NCBI GenBank assembly: GCA_913061155.1
Contig: CAJXSI010000005.1
Location: 1-50,679, forward strand
DNA: 50,679 nt
Source: an uncultured Alphaproteobacteria bacterium
GTDB taxonomy: Bacteria > Pseudomonadota > Alphaproteobacteria > UBA7879 > VGCX01
Reading direction: 5' to 3'
Position 1 is the stretch's first letter. The number at the start of each line of letters is the position of its first letter. Both the position numbers and the translations under genes were made by a program. The notes under the pieces are model-generated. The model was not told where the DNA came from and ran no database searches. It saw nothing but the letters and a program-made list of their open reading frames with translations. Of this stretch, positions 1 through 9,800 are shown piece after piece.

Positions 1-49
1 ACGAGATCTAGTACGGTCTCGTGGGCTCGGAGATGTGTATAAGAGACAG
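1..49 (+). other. Illumina Nextera P7/i7 adapter (non-biological)
   Basis: ACGAGAT + CTAGTACG (i7, N702-type) + GTCTCGTGGGCTCGGAGATGTGTATAAGAGACAG. Confidence 0.98.
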
Positions 50-211
50 CTTCTTAACCCTGGAAGGGGTCCCATGAAATTTGGATATGATCCGATTTTC
101 TTACCCACAGGATCAAAGAAAACTTTTGCCGAAATGACAGCCGCTGAAAAACAAAAAATCAGCCACCGCACCCAGGCTTTAAAGCATTTCATTGCCGCCG
201 TTCATGGATAG
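50..211 (+). CDS. rdgB: RdgB/HAM1 non-canonical purine NTP pyrophosphatase, C-terminal fragment (5' cut by adapter)
   Basis: Frame reads [60 protein letters not shown] and SHR motifs of the HAM1 family. Confidence 0.9.
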   Translation, partial: LLNPGRGPMKFGYDPIFLPTGSKKTFAEMTAAEKQKISHRTQALKHFIAAVHG

Positions 212-263
212 TTAATTGACTTTATTTTTTTAAAACTTATTATATATTTAAGAGGAATTTTAG

Positions 264-914
264 ATGTATAAAGTGTTACTATTGTTTATCCTGACCTATC
301 CCCCCTACTTATTTGCGGCAAGCTGTGATGTTGAAGTATCGGGCAATCCTTCTGCTAACAGACTAATTACAGACTTTCCAACTTTTACAAAAGAAGAAGT
401 TTCTGTCATGCCTTCTTTGATGGGAATAACCAAAGACCAGGTTATGGCAGCTTTCACAGGAAGTACTGAAGTAAATGGACGTACTTGGGCGCTAGGGTGT
501 ATAGAGGATATTGATTTATTAAGAAAAATCACAGAAAGGGGAACAGACCATTTTACAGTACCTCCCCTTATAGACGACTCTATGGTTTGTCCCATTTTTG
601 ATTTAGATAAAGAAAATGTTTGGCGTCAAAAAATTTGCATTATTGATGAAACCAGAACAGTTGGTGATGATGGTGAAACCCCGTTCTTTTACTTCCTGGA
701 ATTTTTCACAGAACTTTCTGAAGAAGATTTAAGAAACCCTTTCTTAACAGGAATGAAGGGGGTTTTTAGTTTTGAAAAACTAAATAGGGATGCGCCTGAA
801 AGTCCCGTTTTTAGAAAATATGCAAGAGATCACGCATACCCTATACTTGCGCGTTGTTTAAAAAGTGACGAACAAAAAGCAATTGTCGTTGCAGGTATTA
901 ATAGGTTAATTTAA
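264..914 (+). CDS. Hypothetical exported protein
   Basis: 216-aa ORF, N-terminal signal peptide MYKVLLLFILTYPPYLFAASC. Confidence 0.7.
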   Translation: MYKVLLLFILTYPPYLFAASCDVEVSGNPSANRLITDFPTFTKEEVSVMPSLMGITKDQVMAAFTGSTEVNGRTWALGCIEDIDLLRKITERGTDHFTVPPLIDDSMVCPIFDLDKENVWRQKICIIDETRTVGDDGETPFFYFLEFFTELSEEDLRNPFLTGMKGVFSFEKLNRDAPESPVFRKYARDHAYPILARCLKSDEQKAIVVAGINRLI

Positions 915-942
915 TCCCTTAAAAACATTTAGGGGATGGATA

Positions 943-1149
943 TTAACCTTCCTTATATGCCAATATATCCCCTGGTTGACAACCCAAGGCCTTGCAAATG
1001 GCTTCCAATGTACTGAACCGAATGGCCTTTGCCCGCCCGGTTTTTAATATGGATAAATTCTGCTCCGTGATGCCCACTTTTTTGGCCAGATCAATTGATC
1101 GCATTTTTCGCTTTGCCATCATGACATCCAAGTTCACGATAATGTTCAT
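943..1149 (-). CDS. Small XRE/Cro-CI family HTH regulator (YozG-like)
   Basis: RSIDLAKKVGITEQNLSILKTGRAKAIRFSTLEAICKALGCQPGDIL is a classic HTH_3 pattern. Confidence 0.9.
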   Translation of the reverse strand: MNIIVNLDVMMAKRKMRSIDLAKKVGITEQNLSILKTGRAKAIRFSTLEAICKALGCQPGDILAYKEG

Positions 1150-1299
1150 ATTCTTTTTCCTTTAATTACCATAATATCTAAAGAGCTAAGTTAATAACGG
1201 AGCCTATACACTGGCAAACCTTGCAAATAAGTGTTCTGCCCTTTTTATATAGAAAATTCAATTAATGATGGTGCTAGGCATCAGCATTAAGTCAATTTT

Positions 1300-1860
1300 C
1301 TACACCGTTAGGTCTTGGTCTTTCTTTAACTGAACCGCCTCTTTCATCACCCACCCAACAACAATGATCATCAAGGCCATCGCAATCGCTGTCACATCAT
1401 GGTTGGATGCTGTGATCCGAATAAGACGCTGGCCAACAGGTTCTTTCATTGTTGATATAAAGGTAAATAACAATTCTTGGGGATAACTTATTAAAACGGA
1501 TAAAATAAAAAACTTGCCAATATTGCCAAATTTTTTGGCACTTTCTACTGAAAAGTAATTTCCCTTTTCATAGCATTCAAAAAGTTTTGCCGCGAAAATC
1601 AAAGCAATAGAATAAGCAATTTCAGAAGGCATTGCCGATAGCGCCACCAAAAATTTATGGCCTGTCGTAAAACTTAAGTATTTATCCACATCAAAGGGCA
1701 AAGTATTGTGATGGTTATTTTTATCAAACCCCACCATAAAACTTAAATTTTTCATGACCTTTCCATTTGCAAAAATAAAAAAGGGCAAGGCCACATTTGC
1801 GGTTGCCCACCCATACAATACGTATTTTAAAATCCGACTTAATTTTTGTATATTTTTCAT
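1300..1860 (-). CDS. DUF2975-like membrane protein
   Basis: Multi-TM ORF immediately upstream of a small XRE regulator, as in typical DUF2975/XRE pairs. Confidence 0.75.
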   Translation of the reverse strand: MKNIQKLSRILKYVLYGWATANVALPFFIFANGKVMKNLSFMVGFDKNNHHNTLPFDVDKYLSFTTGHKFLVALSAMPSEIAYSIALIFAAKLFECYEKGNYFSVESAKKFGNIGKFFILSVLISYPQELLFTFISTMKEPVGQRLIRITASNHDVTAIAMALMIIVVGWVMKEAVQLKKDQDLTV

Positions 1861-1958
1861 TTAATACCCTCCTATAAACAATAACTATTTATTGATATAT
1901 AACATATTGTTATTGTTTTTCAATAATTTTTATGTATATTCATTAAAAAAGGATAAAA

Positions 1959-2966
1959 ATGAAATATACAATACTATTGTGCCTGGCTCCCTGGATTTGC
2001 ATGGCGGAAATAACGCCTTATAAATTTAAAAGTTATGAAGAAATACAATCTATGAATTATGATATTCCTTCATCCTCTATAGGTGTGGCCCCAAGAAAAA
2101 ACCCAAAATCTCCAGATATCACTTATTATGTAAGTAAGCCTAAAACAAAAACATTTCCAATTGTTATTCTTTGTGGGGGATCTTCCACCAAAGAATCTGT
2201 TTCCAGTATTATTCATGTACATCGTTATTTTTTAAAAGAACTCTTGGAAAGAAGTTTTGCTGTATTAACCATTGAACAGTGGGGTGTACGTGGTGCTGAC
2301 ATTAATAAGGATCTTTTTATGCAGCATTACACCCGAACACAACGTCTATCAGATCATATTGCTGTAATCGAACATTTAAAAAAGTCCCAACCCCGCGGAT
2401 GGAACGGTAAATTTATTTTTATAGGTGTTTCCGAAGGGGGTGATTTAGTCAGCCCTCTTACAGAAATATTTTCTGATATAACACTGGCAACAATTAATTG
2501 GTCTGGCGCAGGGGATTTAGGGTGGCGCAAAGAATTGTGGCCATTCATTAAAAATATAAGAAACTCATTTACTTGGTGGATGAATTTATTGGATATATTA
2601 CCTGGTTGGGCCCCTTTTTCTTTAGGTATTCCTAAAACTGAAAAGGATCTGGATCTTGCCCTTGATAAGACTTTGGAAAACCCAACTTATGAAAAGGAAT
2701 TTTTGGGCATGACTTATATGTATCATAGTGATGCCTTGACATATCCAAAGCCAAACTATCAAAAAATAAAAACCCCCTACCTTGTTGTTGCAGGGGGACA
2801 AGACCCAAATATTGAATCTTCTGATGCATTTGTCCAAAAAGCCAAGAAATCAGGGATGAATATTACTTATTTCAGAATAGAAGATATGGATCATTACATC
2901 AGAAAACGACCTGATATCATCAATCAATCCTTAGAGTGGTTGGATAAAAAAGTTGATAAAAAATAG
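1959..2966 (+). CDS. Exported alpha/beta hydrolase
   Basis: Signal peptide; GVSEGG nucleophile elbow; late Asp/His region GGQDPNIE...DMDHY. Confidence 0.75.
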   Translation: MKYTILLCLAPWICMAEITPYKFKSYEEIQSMNYDIPSSSIGVAPRKNPKSPDITYYVSKPKTKTFPIVILCGGSSTKESVSSIIHVHRYFLKELLERSFAVLTIEQWGVRGADINKDLFMQHYTRTQRLSDHIAVIEHLKKSQPRGWNGKFIFIGVSEGGDLVSPLTEIFSDITLATINWSGAGDLGWRKELWPFIKNIRNSFTWWMNLLDILPGWAPFSLGIPKTEKDLDLALDKTLENPTYEKEFLGMTYMYHSDALTYPKPNYQKIKTPYLVVAGGQDPNIESSDAFVQKAKKSGMNITYFRIEDMDHYIRKRPDIINQSLEWLDKKVDKK

Positions 2967-3087
2967 TTTCCCCTTTTTTTATTAACGAACCTTTCCTGCA
3001 TAGGGATAACAGTGTAATCTTGCGTCAGATTATGGGCTTGTTGCACGATGCGCTTTTTGCAACAGCCCCATTATAAAGGGGTAAGGT

Positions 3088-4719
3088 ATGACTGTTGTTG
3101 CCGCAGAAAATCGTTTTCGACATCAATCTTTGTTAGATATTTTAATCAATAAAAATATCCTTTCAAAGGATCAGGCCAAAATTGTTGAAATTGAAAGCCA
3201 ACAACAGGGCATCGATATTAAAATAGCCATTCAAAAGTTGGGGTTTTGCTCGGAAGATTTGATTTTTGACATTGTTTCAGAACAAACCTTTTCCCAACAA
3301 ATTGATCTGAATCATGCCATTATTGACCCAAACTTATTGGCTTATTTTCCAAAGAAAATGGCCCAGAAATTTAAGATTATTCCTATATCTCTTGAAGGGG
3401 ATACCTTAACAGTTGCCAGCACAGATCCATCAAATATATTGGCCTTGGACCAAATCCGTATTGCCTTTCCTGACGTCAAAAATATCCATTGTAAAACCGG
3501 CCGGGAAACAGATTTATCCCAAGCAATTTGGAATTATTATGAACATGATTTCAGCCTGGGTAAGATTATAGAAGAAATTAATCAGTCAAGTTTCAAATCC
3601 GAAGATTTAAGTTACGATAATCCGGCTGTCCGGCTGGTCGATACATTACTTTTTGATGCCATTAAATTAAGGGCATCGGACATTCATTTTGAACCAGAGG
3701 ATTTATATATCCGAATTCGTTACAGAATAGACGGTGTTCTGAATCAAAAACTAACTTTACATAAAAATTTTTGGGGGACTTTATCCGTGCGCCTTAAAAT
3801 CATTTCAGGCTTGGATATTGCAGAAACCCGTAAACCCCAAAGCGGTCGATTTTCCAAATATTTTTGTGATCGGGAAATTGATTTAAGGACCTCTTGCCAT
3901 CCCACGATTCATGGGGAAAATATTGTTATAAGAATCTTGGACAAACAATTATCGCTAAAACCTTTGGGGGAGCTGGGATTTATGCCGTCCCACATACAGA
4001 CGTTAAAAAAAGCCATTAAACGACCTTCTGGTATCAATATCATTACAGGCCCTACGGGATCTGGAAAAACCACAACCCTGTATGCACTGTTAAATGATAT
4101 AAGTTCCTTGGATGTTAATATCATGACATTGGAACAACCCGTTGAATACAAACTTCCTTTAATTCGGCAGACTGAAATTCCAGAAAATTCTTATATAAAT
4201 TATGCAGACGCCATTCGATCCATTTTACGTCAAGACCCAGATATCATTTATATCGGGGAAATTCGGGATGAAGAATCGGCACAAATGGCCATACGGGCAG
4301 CCATGACAGGACATCAGGTTTTTACAACCCTGCATACAAATACGGCCATGGGGGCCATACAAAGACTTTTGGATTTGGGGGTATCCCAAGCAGAGCTGGC
4401 AGATAATCTTTCAAGCATAACAGCCCAACGCCTTGTCCGTAAATTATGTGCTGTGTGCAAAATAAAAACGCAGGATGGTTACGTTCCCACAGGGTGTCCC
4501 CAATGTGGGGGAACAGGATTCAAAGGGCGTATTCCTTTGTCAGAAATTGTTTTATTTGAAACCCCATCAAATCAGCAAAATATTTGTAAAAAACAAGGGT
4601 TTTTAGAAAAAAATATACAGAAAAAACAAACGGTTAATACGCATTCCGAAAACTTCCATTATTTATTGGAAAAAGGGATAACAACCCTTGATGAAGTCAA
4701 AAAAGTCTTGGATATATAA
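3088..4719 (+). CDS. GspE/PilB/MshE-type secretion/pilus assembly ATPase
   Basis: MshEN-like N-terminus, Walker A GPTGSGKTTTLYALL, LRQDPDIIYIGEIRDEESAQMAIRAAMTGHQVFTTLHTN, CxxC zinc motif. Confidence 0.95.
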   Translation: MTVVAAENRFRHQSLLDILINKNILSKDQAKIVEIESQQQGIDIKIAIQKLGFCSEDLIFDIVSEQTFSQQIDLNHAIIDPNLLAYFPKKMAQKFKIIPISLEGDTLTVASTDPSNILALDQIRIAFPDVKNIHCKTGRETDLSQAIWNYYEHDFSLGKIIEEINQSSFKSEDLSYDNPAVRLVDTLLFDAIKLRASDIHFEPEDLYIRIRYRIDGVLNQKLTLHKNFWGTLSVRLKIISGLDIAETRKPQSGRFSKYFCDREIDLRTSCHPTIHGENIVIRILDKQLSLKPLGELGFMPSHIQTLKKAIKRPSGINIITGPTGSGKTTTLYALLNDISSLDVNIMTLEQPVEYKLPLIRQTEIPENSYINYADAIRSILRQDPDIIYIGEIRDEESAQMAIRAAMTGHQVFTTLHTNTAMGAIQRLLDLGVSQAELADNLSSITAQRLVRKLCAVCKIKTQDGYVPTGCPQCGGTGFKGRIPLSEIVLFETPSNQQNICKKQGFLEKNIQKKQTVNTHSENFHYLLEKGITTLDEVKKVLDI

Positions 4720-4721
4720 AG

Positions 4722-5921
4722 ATGCCGTTTATACATTATAAAGCAATTAAATCTGACGGAAAAATTTATAAAGGGTCCTTAAATTGTGAAAATGTTGCTG
4801 AATTAAATTCTTATGTGAAAGAGAATGGTGGGCGATTAATTAATTGGAAAGAGTCCCGGTTTAAAAAATTTGATTATGATCTTAGCTTACAAGATTCCAT
4901 TAATTTATTCAGGCATCTTGGAACAATGTGTAAGTTGAAAATTCCTTTGTTGCAAGCCATTCATATGCTAGACACCCCCTCAAGCAGTAAAAAAATGGTT
5001 GTTTTTTCCAAGTACATATCTTTTTGTATCCAGCGTGGTTACTTGCTTTCAGATATTTTATCCACCAATTTTAAAAAGGTTGATCCCACGGTTATATCCC
5101 TTATAAAGACGGGGGAACAAACCGGAAAATTTGCCCTTGCCTTTGAATCTATTAAAAATTATTTTATCTGGAAAAAGGCCTATAAAGAAAAAATTATAAA
5201 CGCTGTGCGATACCCCCTTATATGCCTGGCAGTTGTCTTATCAACCTTTTTGTTTTTGATTTTATTTTTGGTTCCAAAAGTAAAACCCATGCTGTTACAA
5301 AACCAGGATTATTCGTTAAGTTTATCCACCAAATTTGTTTTTAGGGTCCATGAAGTTCTGACGCAGGAAAATAATATCCTTTTAATAGGATTTTTTTGTT
5401 TTACATTATTTATCGTTTCATTTTTGTTTATTAAGTTGATAAAAATACTGAAATTTCAATATGATATTTTTTATAAAATTCCTTTTTTGGGATCTATTTT
5501 TTGGCGGTTTTTCCAAGAAAATTTCTTTAAAAATCTGTCACTGCAGATGGAATCAAATAAAAACTTGCAAGATGCCTTGGTTGATATAAAAAATATTTTT
5601 CCTTCAAAAATCATAACATCAAAAATAAATACCCTACTGAGTTCTTTGGACAATGGTTACAGTTTAAGTCTGGGCTTACAAAGCCTAAAATTTGACCCAG
5701 CTGTGGTTCAAATGGTTTATTTGGGGGAGGCCGAAGGATCGTTCGAAACAGCTCTTAAAAATATATCCCATTATTTATCAGAAAAGTCTGAACGATTATT
5801 TAATAAATTTATGGCCTACTTACAACCAGTATTAATTTTAATTGTAAGCTTTGTCTTGATCTGGGTGGTATATGCGTTATTCTATCCTTTATACGAAAAT
5901 ATAATTAATATGAATTTATGA
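4722..5921 (+). CDS. GspF/PilC/MshG-type inner membrane platform protein
   Basis: GspF domain patterns (GEQTGKFALAFE; YLGEAEGSFETALKNIS), three TM segments, follows the ATPase gene. Confidence 0.92.
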   Translation: MPFIHYKAIKSDGKIYKGSLNCENVAELNSYVKENGGRLINWKESRFKKFDYDLSLQDSINLFRHLGTMCKLKIPLLQAIHMLDTPSSSKKMVVFSKYISFCIQRGYLLSDILSTNFKKVDPTVISLIKTGEQTGKFALAFESIKNYFIWKKAYKEKIINAVRYPLICLAVVLSTFLFLILFLVPKVKPMLLQNQDYSLSLSTKFVFRVHEVLTQENNILLIGFFCFTLFIVSFLFIKLIKILKFQYDIFYKIPFLGSIFWRFFQENFFKNLSLQMESNKNLQDALVDIKNIFPSKIITSKINTLLSSLDNGYSLSLGLQSLKFDPAVVQMVYLGEAEGSFETALKNISHYLSEKSERLFNKFMAYLQPVLILIVSFVLIWVVYALFYPLYENIINMNL

Positions 5922-7348
5922 AACAGGGCTTTATTTTTACACTTACGGACAAGGGTTGCTTTATCTCTTTTACAAAAGATAAGGAAATTATTGCTGATGC
6001 CTTTTTCCCAAACCCGGACGGGATAAATGATTCAAAGATTGGTCAGTTACTTGTTAAGCATTATACCTGTCCCATTGTTATTCTTTTGGACACACTAAAC
6101 CAATCGTTTTTTGAAGAAACAATTCCCCCCGCGAATTTTTATTATAAATATCGCATTATTAATACCATAAAGTCAGAGCATAAAAACGATTCAAACGCTG
6201 TTCTTTATTACAAAAAAACCAAAGATATTTATCAATTTTCTGTTGCCCATTTAAGTAATGACAACGCTTTATGGCTAAGTTATATCAATCATCTGGAAAA
6301 CCCTTTGGATTCAGTCAGGTCCCTTCCCATAGAAACACAGGTTTTATTGAAAATAACACCGCAAGCAAAACCCTTGACGATTATAACCTATTTCGATGAT
6401 TATTTAGGTCTTCGGCAGTGTGCCTTTCTCCATAAACAATTTTACCTATCAAGGCTTATCCCTATCAAAAAGGTAAATCAGGAAACAGCCATTGGGCATG
6501 AAACCAGAAACCTTATAGAGTATTTAAAAAGGGAAGAAAGTGGCATTGATGATAAAGATATAAATATCATCAGCCTGGGGGATTCTAAGTATTACAGAAC
6601 TTTGGATCCAAGAATTCATACGCATCTGGATGCCAGCAATATTCAGCAGCTTCATAAGCTTAAAAATATCACACAGGGAAATCATTTTTTATCCTGCTTG
6701 GGACAAGTTATCTTTGCCCATAAACCCAAATCTGTTTTTCAATTCGATATTTTAAAACACAAAGAAAGGAAAGAGTTTCTTCATACCCTTATTAATGGGT
6801 TAACCCTTGGTATTATTGGGTTTTCCCTTCTTTATATTCTTGGTTCTGCCTCCTCGTTCAAAACTTTTATGGCCGGCATTCCCCAGCTGAAACAAGATAT
6901 TACTGCGATAGAAAAAAACATCCGTGGGATGCCCGACGGTTATCCCAATAATTATTCTGATAGTTACAGAAAGATTATTATAAAAATTCAAAATGTGTTT
7001 GATAAACAAGCGGATGAAATTCAAACACCTTTGGCCCCTATTGAAATAGTTGATAAATATATTTCTGATCTTTGGGATATTCAAAAAATAGAATGGGCAA
7101 TCCATAGTCCCAAATATGTTGGGCTATCTTTACTTGATAAGGCTGTCATTGATAAAACCATAAAATACAGATCAAAACCTTATTTTACGATGGATTTATC
7201 CCTAAAATTTAAAGGTCCAAGGTATCAAGCCAATGATATGTTTACAGCCCTATTATCCACCCCAGAACTTAGACAGTTTCATATAGAAAAAGGGGGATTC
7301 AAGGATGGTATTTTTGTTCTTACCGTTATTGAAAGAGAGAATAAATGA
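5918..7348 (+). CDS. PilM/GspL/MshI-like protein
   Basis: Position after gspF, single central TM (LTLGIIGFSLLYILGS), PilM-PilN-like layout; ATGA overlap with upstream ORF. Confidence 0.6.
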   Translation: MKQGFIFTLTDKGCFISFTKDKEIIADAFFPNPDGINDSKIGQLLVKHYTCPIVILLDTLNQSFFEETIPPANFYYKYRIINTIKSEHKNDSNAVLYYKKTKDIYQFSVAHLSNDNALWLSYINHLENPLDSVRSLPIETQVLLKITPQAKPLTIITYFDDYLGLRQCAFLHKQFYLSRLIPIKKVNQETAIGHETRNLIEYLKREESGIDDKDINIISLGDSKYYRTLDPRIHTHLDASNIQQLHKLKNITQGNHFLSCLGQVIFAHKPKSVFQFDILKHKERKEFLHTLINGLTLGIIGFSLLYILGSASSFKTFMAGIPQLKQDITAIEKNIRGMPDGYPNNYSDSYRKIIIKIQNVFDKQADEIQTPLAPIEIVDKYISDLWDIQKIEWAIHSPKYVGLSLLDKAVIDKTIKYRSKPYFTMDLSLKFKGPRYQANDMFTALLSTPELRQFHIEKGGFKDGIFVLTVIERENK

Positions 7349-7935
7349 AGCGTCGCCTACAAATAAATCTTATAAAACTTTTTGCCGCCATAACTTTGGC
7401 TGGGGCATTAATTTTAATAACACAGAAAAATTATCTGCCCATCAATAAAGAATCTTTTCATTTAAGAAACAAAAAAAACCAGTTATTACAGATCCTTAAT
7501 GCAGAAAAAGATCAGGCATATTTTTATAAAACCATTTTGCCCAAATATCAAAACTACAAGAATATGGGCATCTTTTTGGAACCGACACACGATAGCTTCA
7601 AACATCAACTTCGTCATATTCTTGATGATTATAATATCACAGCCACTGTACGTTTCCACGATACTTTTTATGATAAAATCTTCCCAGATTTTGATATAAG
7701 TTATTTTCCCGTTTCCATACAATTTGTTGTTTATGATACAGCAACAATTCATAAATTGATAAATGATATCAACCATAGAATGTCTTATTTAATAAGCCCC
7801 ATTCAACTTAACTTCACAAAGAATAAAGATAAATATTATGTTGATTACAAAGTATTGTGGATCAAAGGCTTTCCGTCTGGTGAATTAAGTAATTTATCCG
7901 CAGTTGAATCCCCTTGGCATTTTTCTGAATCTTAG
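7345..7935 (+). CDS. PilO/GspM/MshJ-like protein
   Basis: N-terminal TM followed by coiled coil, 4-bp overlap with preceding pilus gene. Confidence 0.55.
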   Translation: MKRRLQINLIKLFAAITLAGALILITQKNYLPINKESFHLRNKKNQLLQILNAEKDQAYFYKTILPKYQNYKNMGIFLEPTHDSFKHQLRHILDDYNITATVRFHDTFYDKIFPDFDISYFPVSIQFVVYDTATIHKLINDINHRMSYLISPIQLNFTKNKDKYYVDYKVLWIKGFPSGELSNLSAVESPWHFSES

Positions 7936-8389
7936 GGTTATTAAGCTTGAGGGCTTGACTATAAAGGCTTATAGCCTTTTTTACCGCCCCTTTTCTGTCA
8001 TTCATTACGGCTTGATTATATAAGGTATATCCATTTTTATTTTGAACGTTTCTTGATATTTTTCTTGGGGTGACTTTAACAATCGGGGTTGTTGATCTGG
8101 TTTTCCTTAACAAAGGAATTTTCATTGATTCCTCTGTCGATAACTTTAATTTAATTGAATCTGTTTTATAATCTTGAACGCTATCTTTTTCTGGCGATAT
8201 ATAAAACCAAAGACTTAAAAGAAAAACTGTCAAAAGGGCAATGACACCCATCAGAATTTTTTCTTTAACAAACCTATAATTCAGCGGGATAAATGATTTT
8301 TGACCCCCCAAAGATTTGTTCTTAAGTCCCTTGATAATATTTGTATTTTTTATAAAATTTCTGGCGTCTTGTCTTTTGATTGATAGCAT
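7862..8389 (-). CDS. TM + TPR-like protein (MshN-like candidate)
   Basis: TM segment ILMGVIALLTVFLLSLWFYI; NQAVMNDRKGAVKKAISLYSQALKLNNPKIQKNAKGIQLRINYL TPR-like; ATG at 8389 preferred over the longer ORF start at 8434. Confidence 0.6.
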   Translation of the reverse strand: MLSIKRQDARNFIKNTNIIKGLKNKSLGGQKSFIPLNYRFVKEKILMGVIALLTVFLLSLWFYISPEKDSVQDYKTDSIKLKLSTEESMKIPLLRKTRSTTPIVKVTPRKISRNVQNKNGYTLYNQAVMNDRKGAVKKAISLYSQALKLNNPKIQKNAKGIQLRINYLIHQTESL

Positions 8390-9120
8390 GATCCCCCCCC
8401 ATAAACGGATACCAAAGTATTTCGTGTTGCCCATACAACATGATCATCAAAGTAATTATCTTCGTTTTGTGAATAAGGCAGATTTACAAAGTGGCTTGTT
8501 CCATCTGCATTAATTTCTTCTTCTTTTCCATGAAGGCCATAATCACGTTTTTTTATATTTCCGGCCGTACCATAATATGCCCCATACCCATTTTTTCCAT
8601 GACTTACGATAACCAGTGAAAGAAAATCTTTTCCTTTTTCAAGTTTGCTGGTGACGGTTACTTTCTGCCCATTTTCTTCGACAGTCAGCGTTTCCCTTAA
8701 CGGCGTCCGGGAACAAAAATCTGATCTTTGCAAAATCTTGGCGGTCCTTTTTTCAGGCAGCACCTGAATGGCGTATGTAAAAAAATTACCATAAGCATCT
8801 TTTGCCATAGACTCAGGTAAACCTAAGGTACGAAAAGGAACGATACCAACTGAAAGATGGGATTCATCCCCAAACGTTTCCTTTGATGACAAAGGATCTG
8901 ACGCATAAGGAAGCTGATGATTTAATAGGGCATATTGCCCCAATAACCGCATAAGATTTTCTTGATGTTCTTTTGTATTTTTGGCTTTATATGAATCCCC
9001 AAAGTTGGAATAAATAGGTGTAGACATGGAAATAATCAAACCCATAATGACCAGCACTATGGAAACTTCGATTAAGGAAAACCCCTTGTTTTCTTTTAAA
9101 CTTTGAAATAAACGATGCAT
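8350..9120 (-). CDS. Type IV pilin-like / pseudopilin protein
   Basis: Prepilin motif KGFSLIEVSIVLVIMGLIISM. Confidence 0.9.
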   Translation of the reverse strand: MHRLFQSLKENKGFSLIEVSIVLVIMGLIISMSTPIYSNFGDSYKAKNTKEHQENLMRLLGQYALLNHQLPYASDPLSSKETFGDESHLSVGIVPFRTLGLPESMAKDAYGNFFTYAIQVLPEKRTAKILQRSDFCSRTPLRETLTVEENGQKVTVTSKLEKGKDFLSLVIVSHGKNGYGAYYGTAGNIKKRDYGLHGKEEEINADGTSHFVNLPYSQNEDNYFDDHVVWATRNTLVSVYGGGSCYQSKDKTPEIL

Positions 9121-9800
9121 GCGGGATATTCTATTTCTTTATTTAATTTTCCATCCTTCAAACAATCATCATAAGCCGTATCAATCCCTGGACCAACACG
9201 CACATCACCCGATAAAGGATCGACATCTTGAACCTGATTTAAAAGGGCCTGGGCCTGTTTTGGGGAAAGAACAGAACCGGTCCCTAACCCACCTTTTTTG
9301 CGCCCTAAGACAAACCATAATCCTGACATAGATGCTGGACCGTCTGGATCTTGTACAACCGTTATTCCCCCACCTATTTTTTCTTTTGGAATACCTTTAC
9401 CAAAGTCAGCGTCATTATTTTTGGGCAGGGAACCAACTGAAGTTATAAGATTTGCCGCGGCCAAATGTTGCCAAAAATTTACAGCTTCGGAATCTTTGCG
9501 CCCAATTCCGTCCCCTTCAATTTGACCATTTCCATTTCCATCAATTAAATCTGACCTGATTGTTGTGCTGGCATCCGAATAATCACCGGGCAATGAACCA
9601 TATTGATCCTTAAAAATATTAACTGCCATACGATACTGGTTAATATTTTTAATCACAGTCTTTAGTTGGGCATTTTCAACCAACGCATATCCTTTGATTG
9701 TCCCCCCGATCAAGACCCCCATGACGATCAGGACAACAGAGATTTCCATCAAGCTAAAGCCCTTTTGACACTGAATAATTTTCTTTATTTGCTTTGCCAT
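9096..9800 (-). CDS. Type IV pilin-like / pseudopilin protein (major-pilin-like)
   Basis: Prepilin motif KGFSLMEISVVLIVMGVLIGG; FKDQYGSLPGDYSDAS. Confidence 0.9.
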   Translation of the reverse strand: MAKQIKKIIQCQKGFSLMEISVVLIVMGVLIGGTIKGYALVENAQLKTVIKNINQYRMAVNIFKDQYGSLPGDYSDASTTIRSDLIDGNGNGQIEGDGIGRKDSEAVNFWQHLAAANLITSVGSLPKNNDADFGKGIPKEKIGGGITVVQDPDGPASMSGLWFVLGRKKGGLGTGSVLSPKQAQALLNQVQDVDPLSGDVRVGPGIDTAYDDCLKDGKLNKEIEYPACIVYFKV

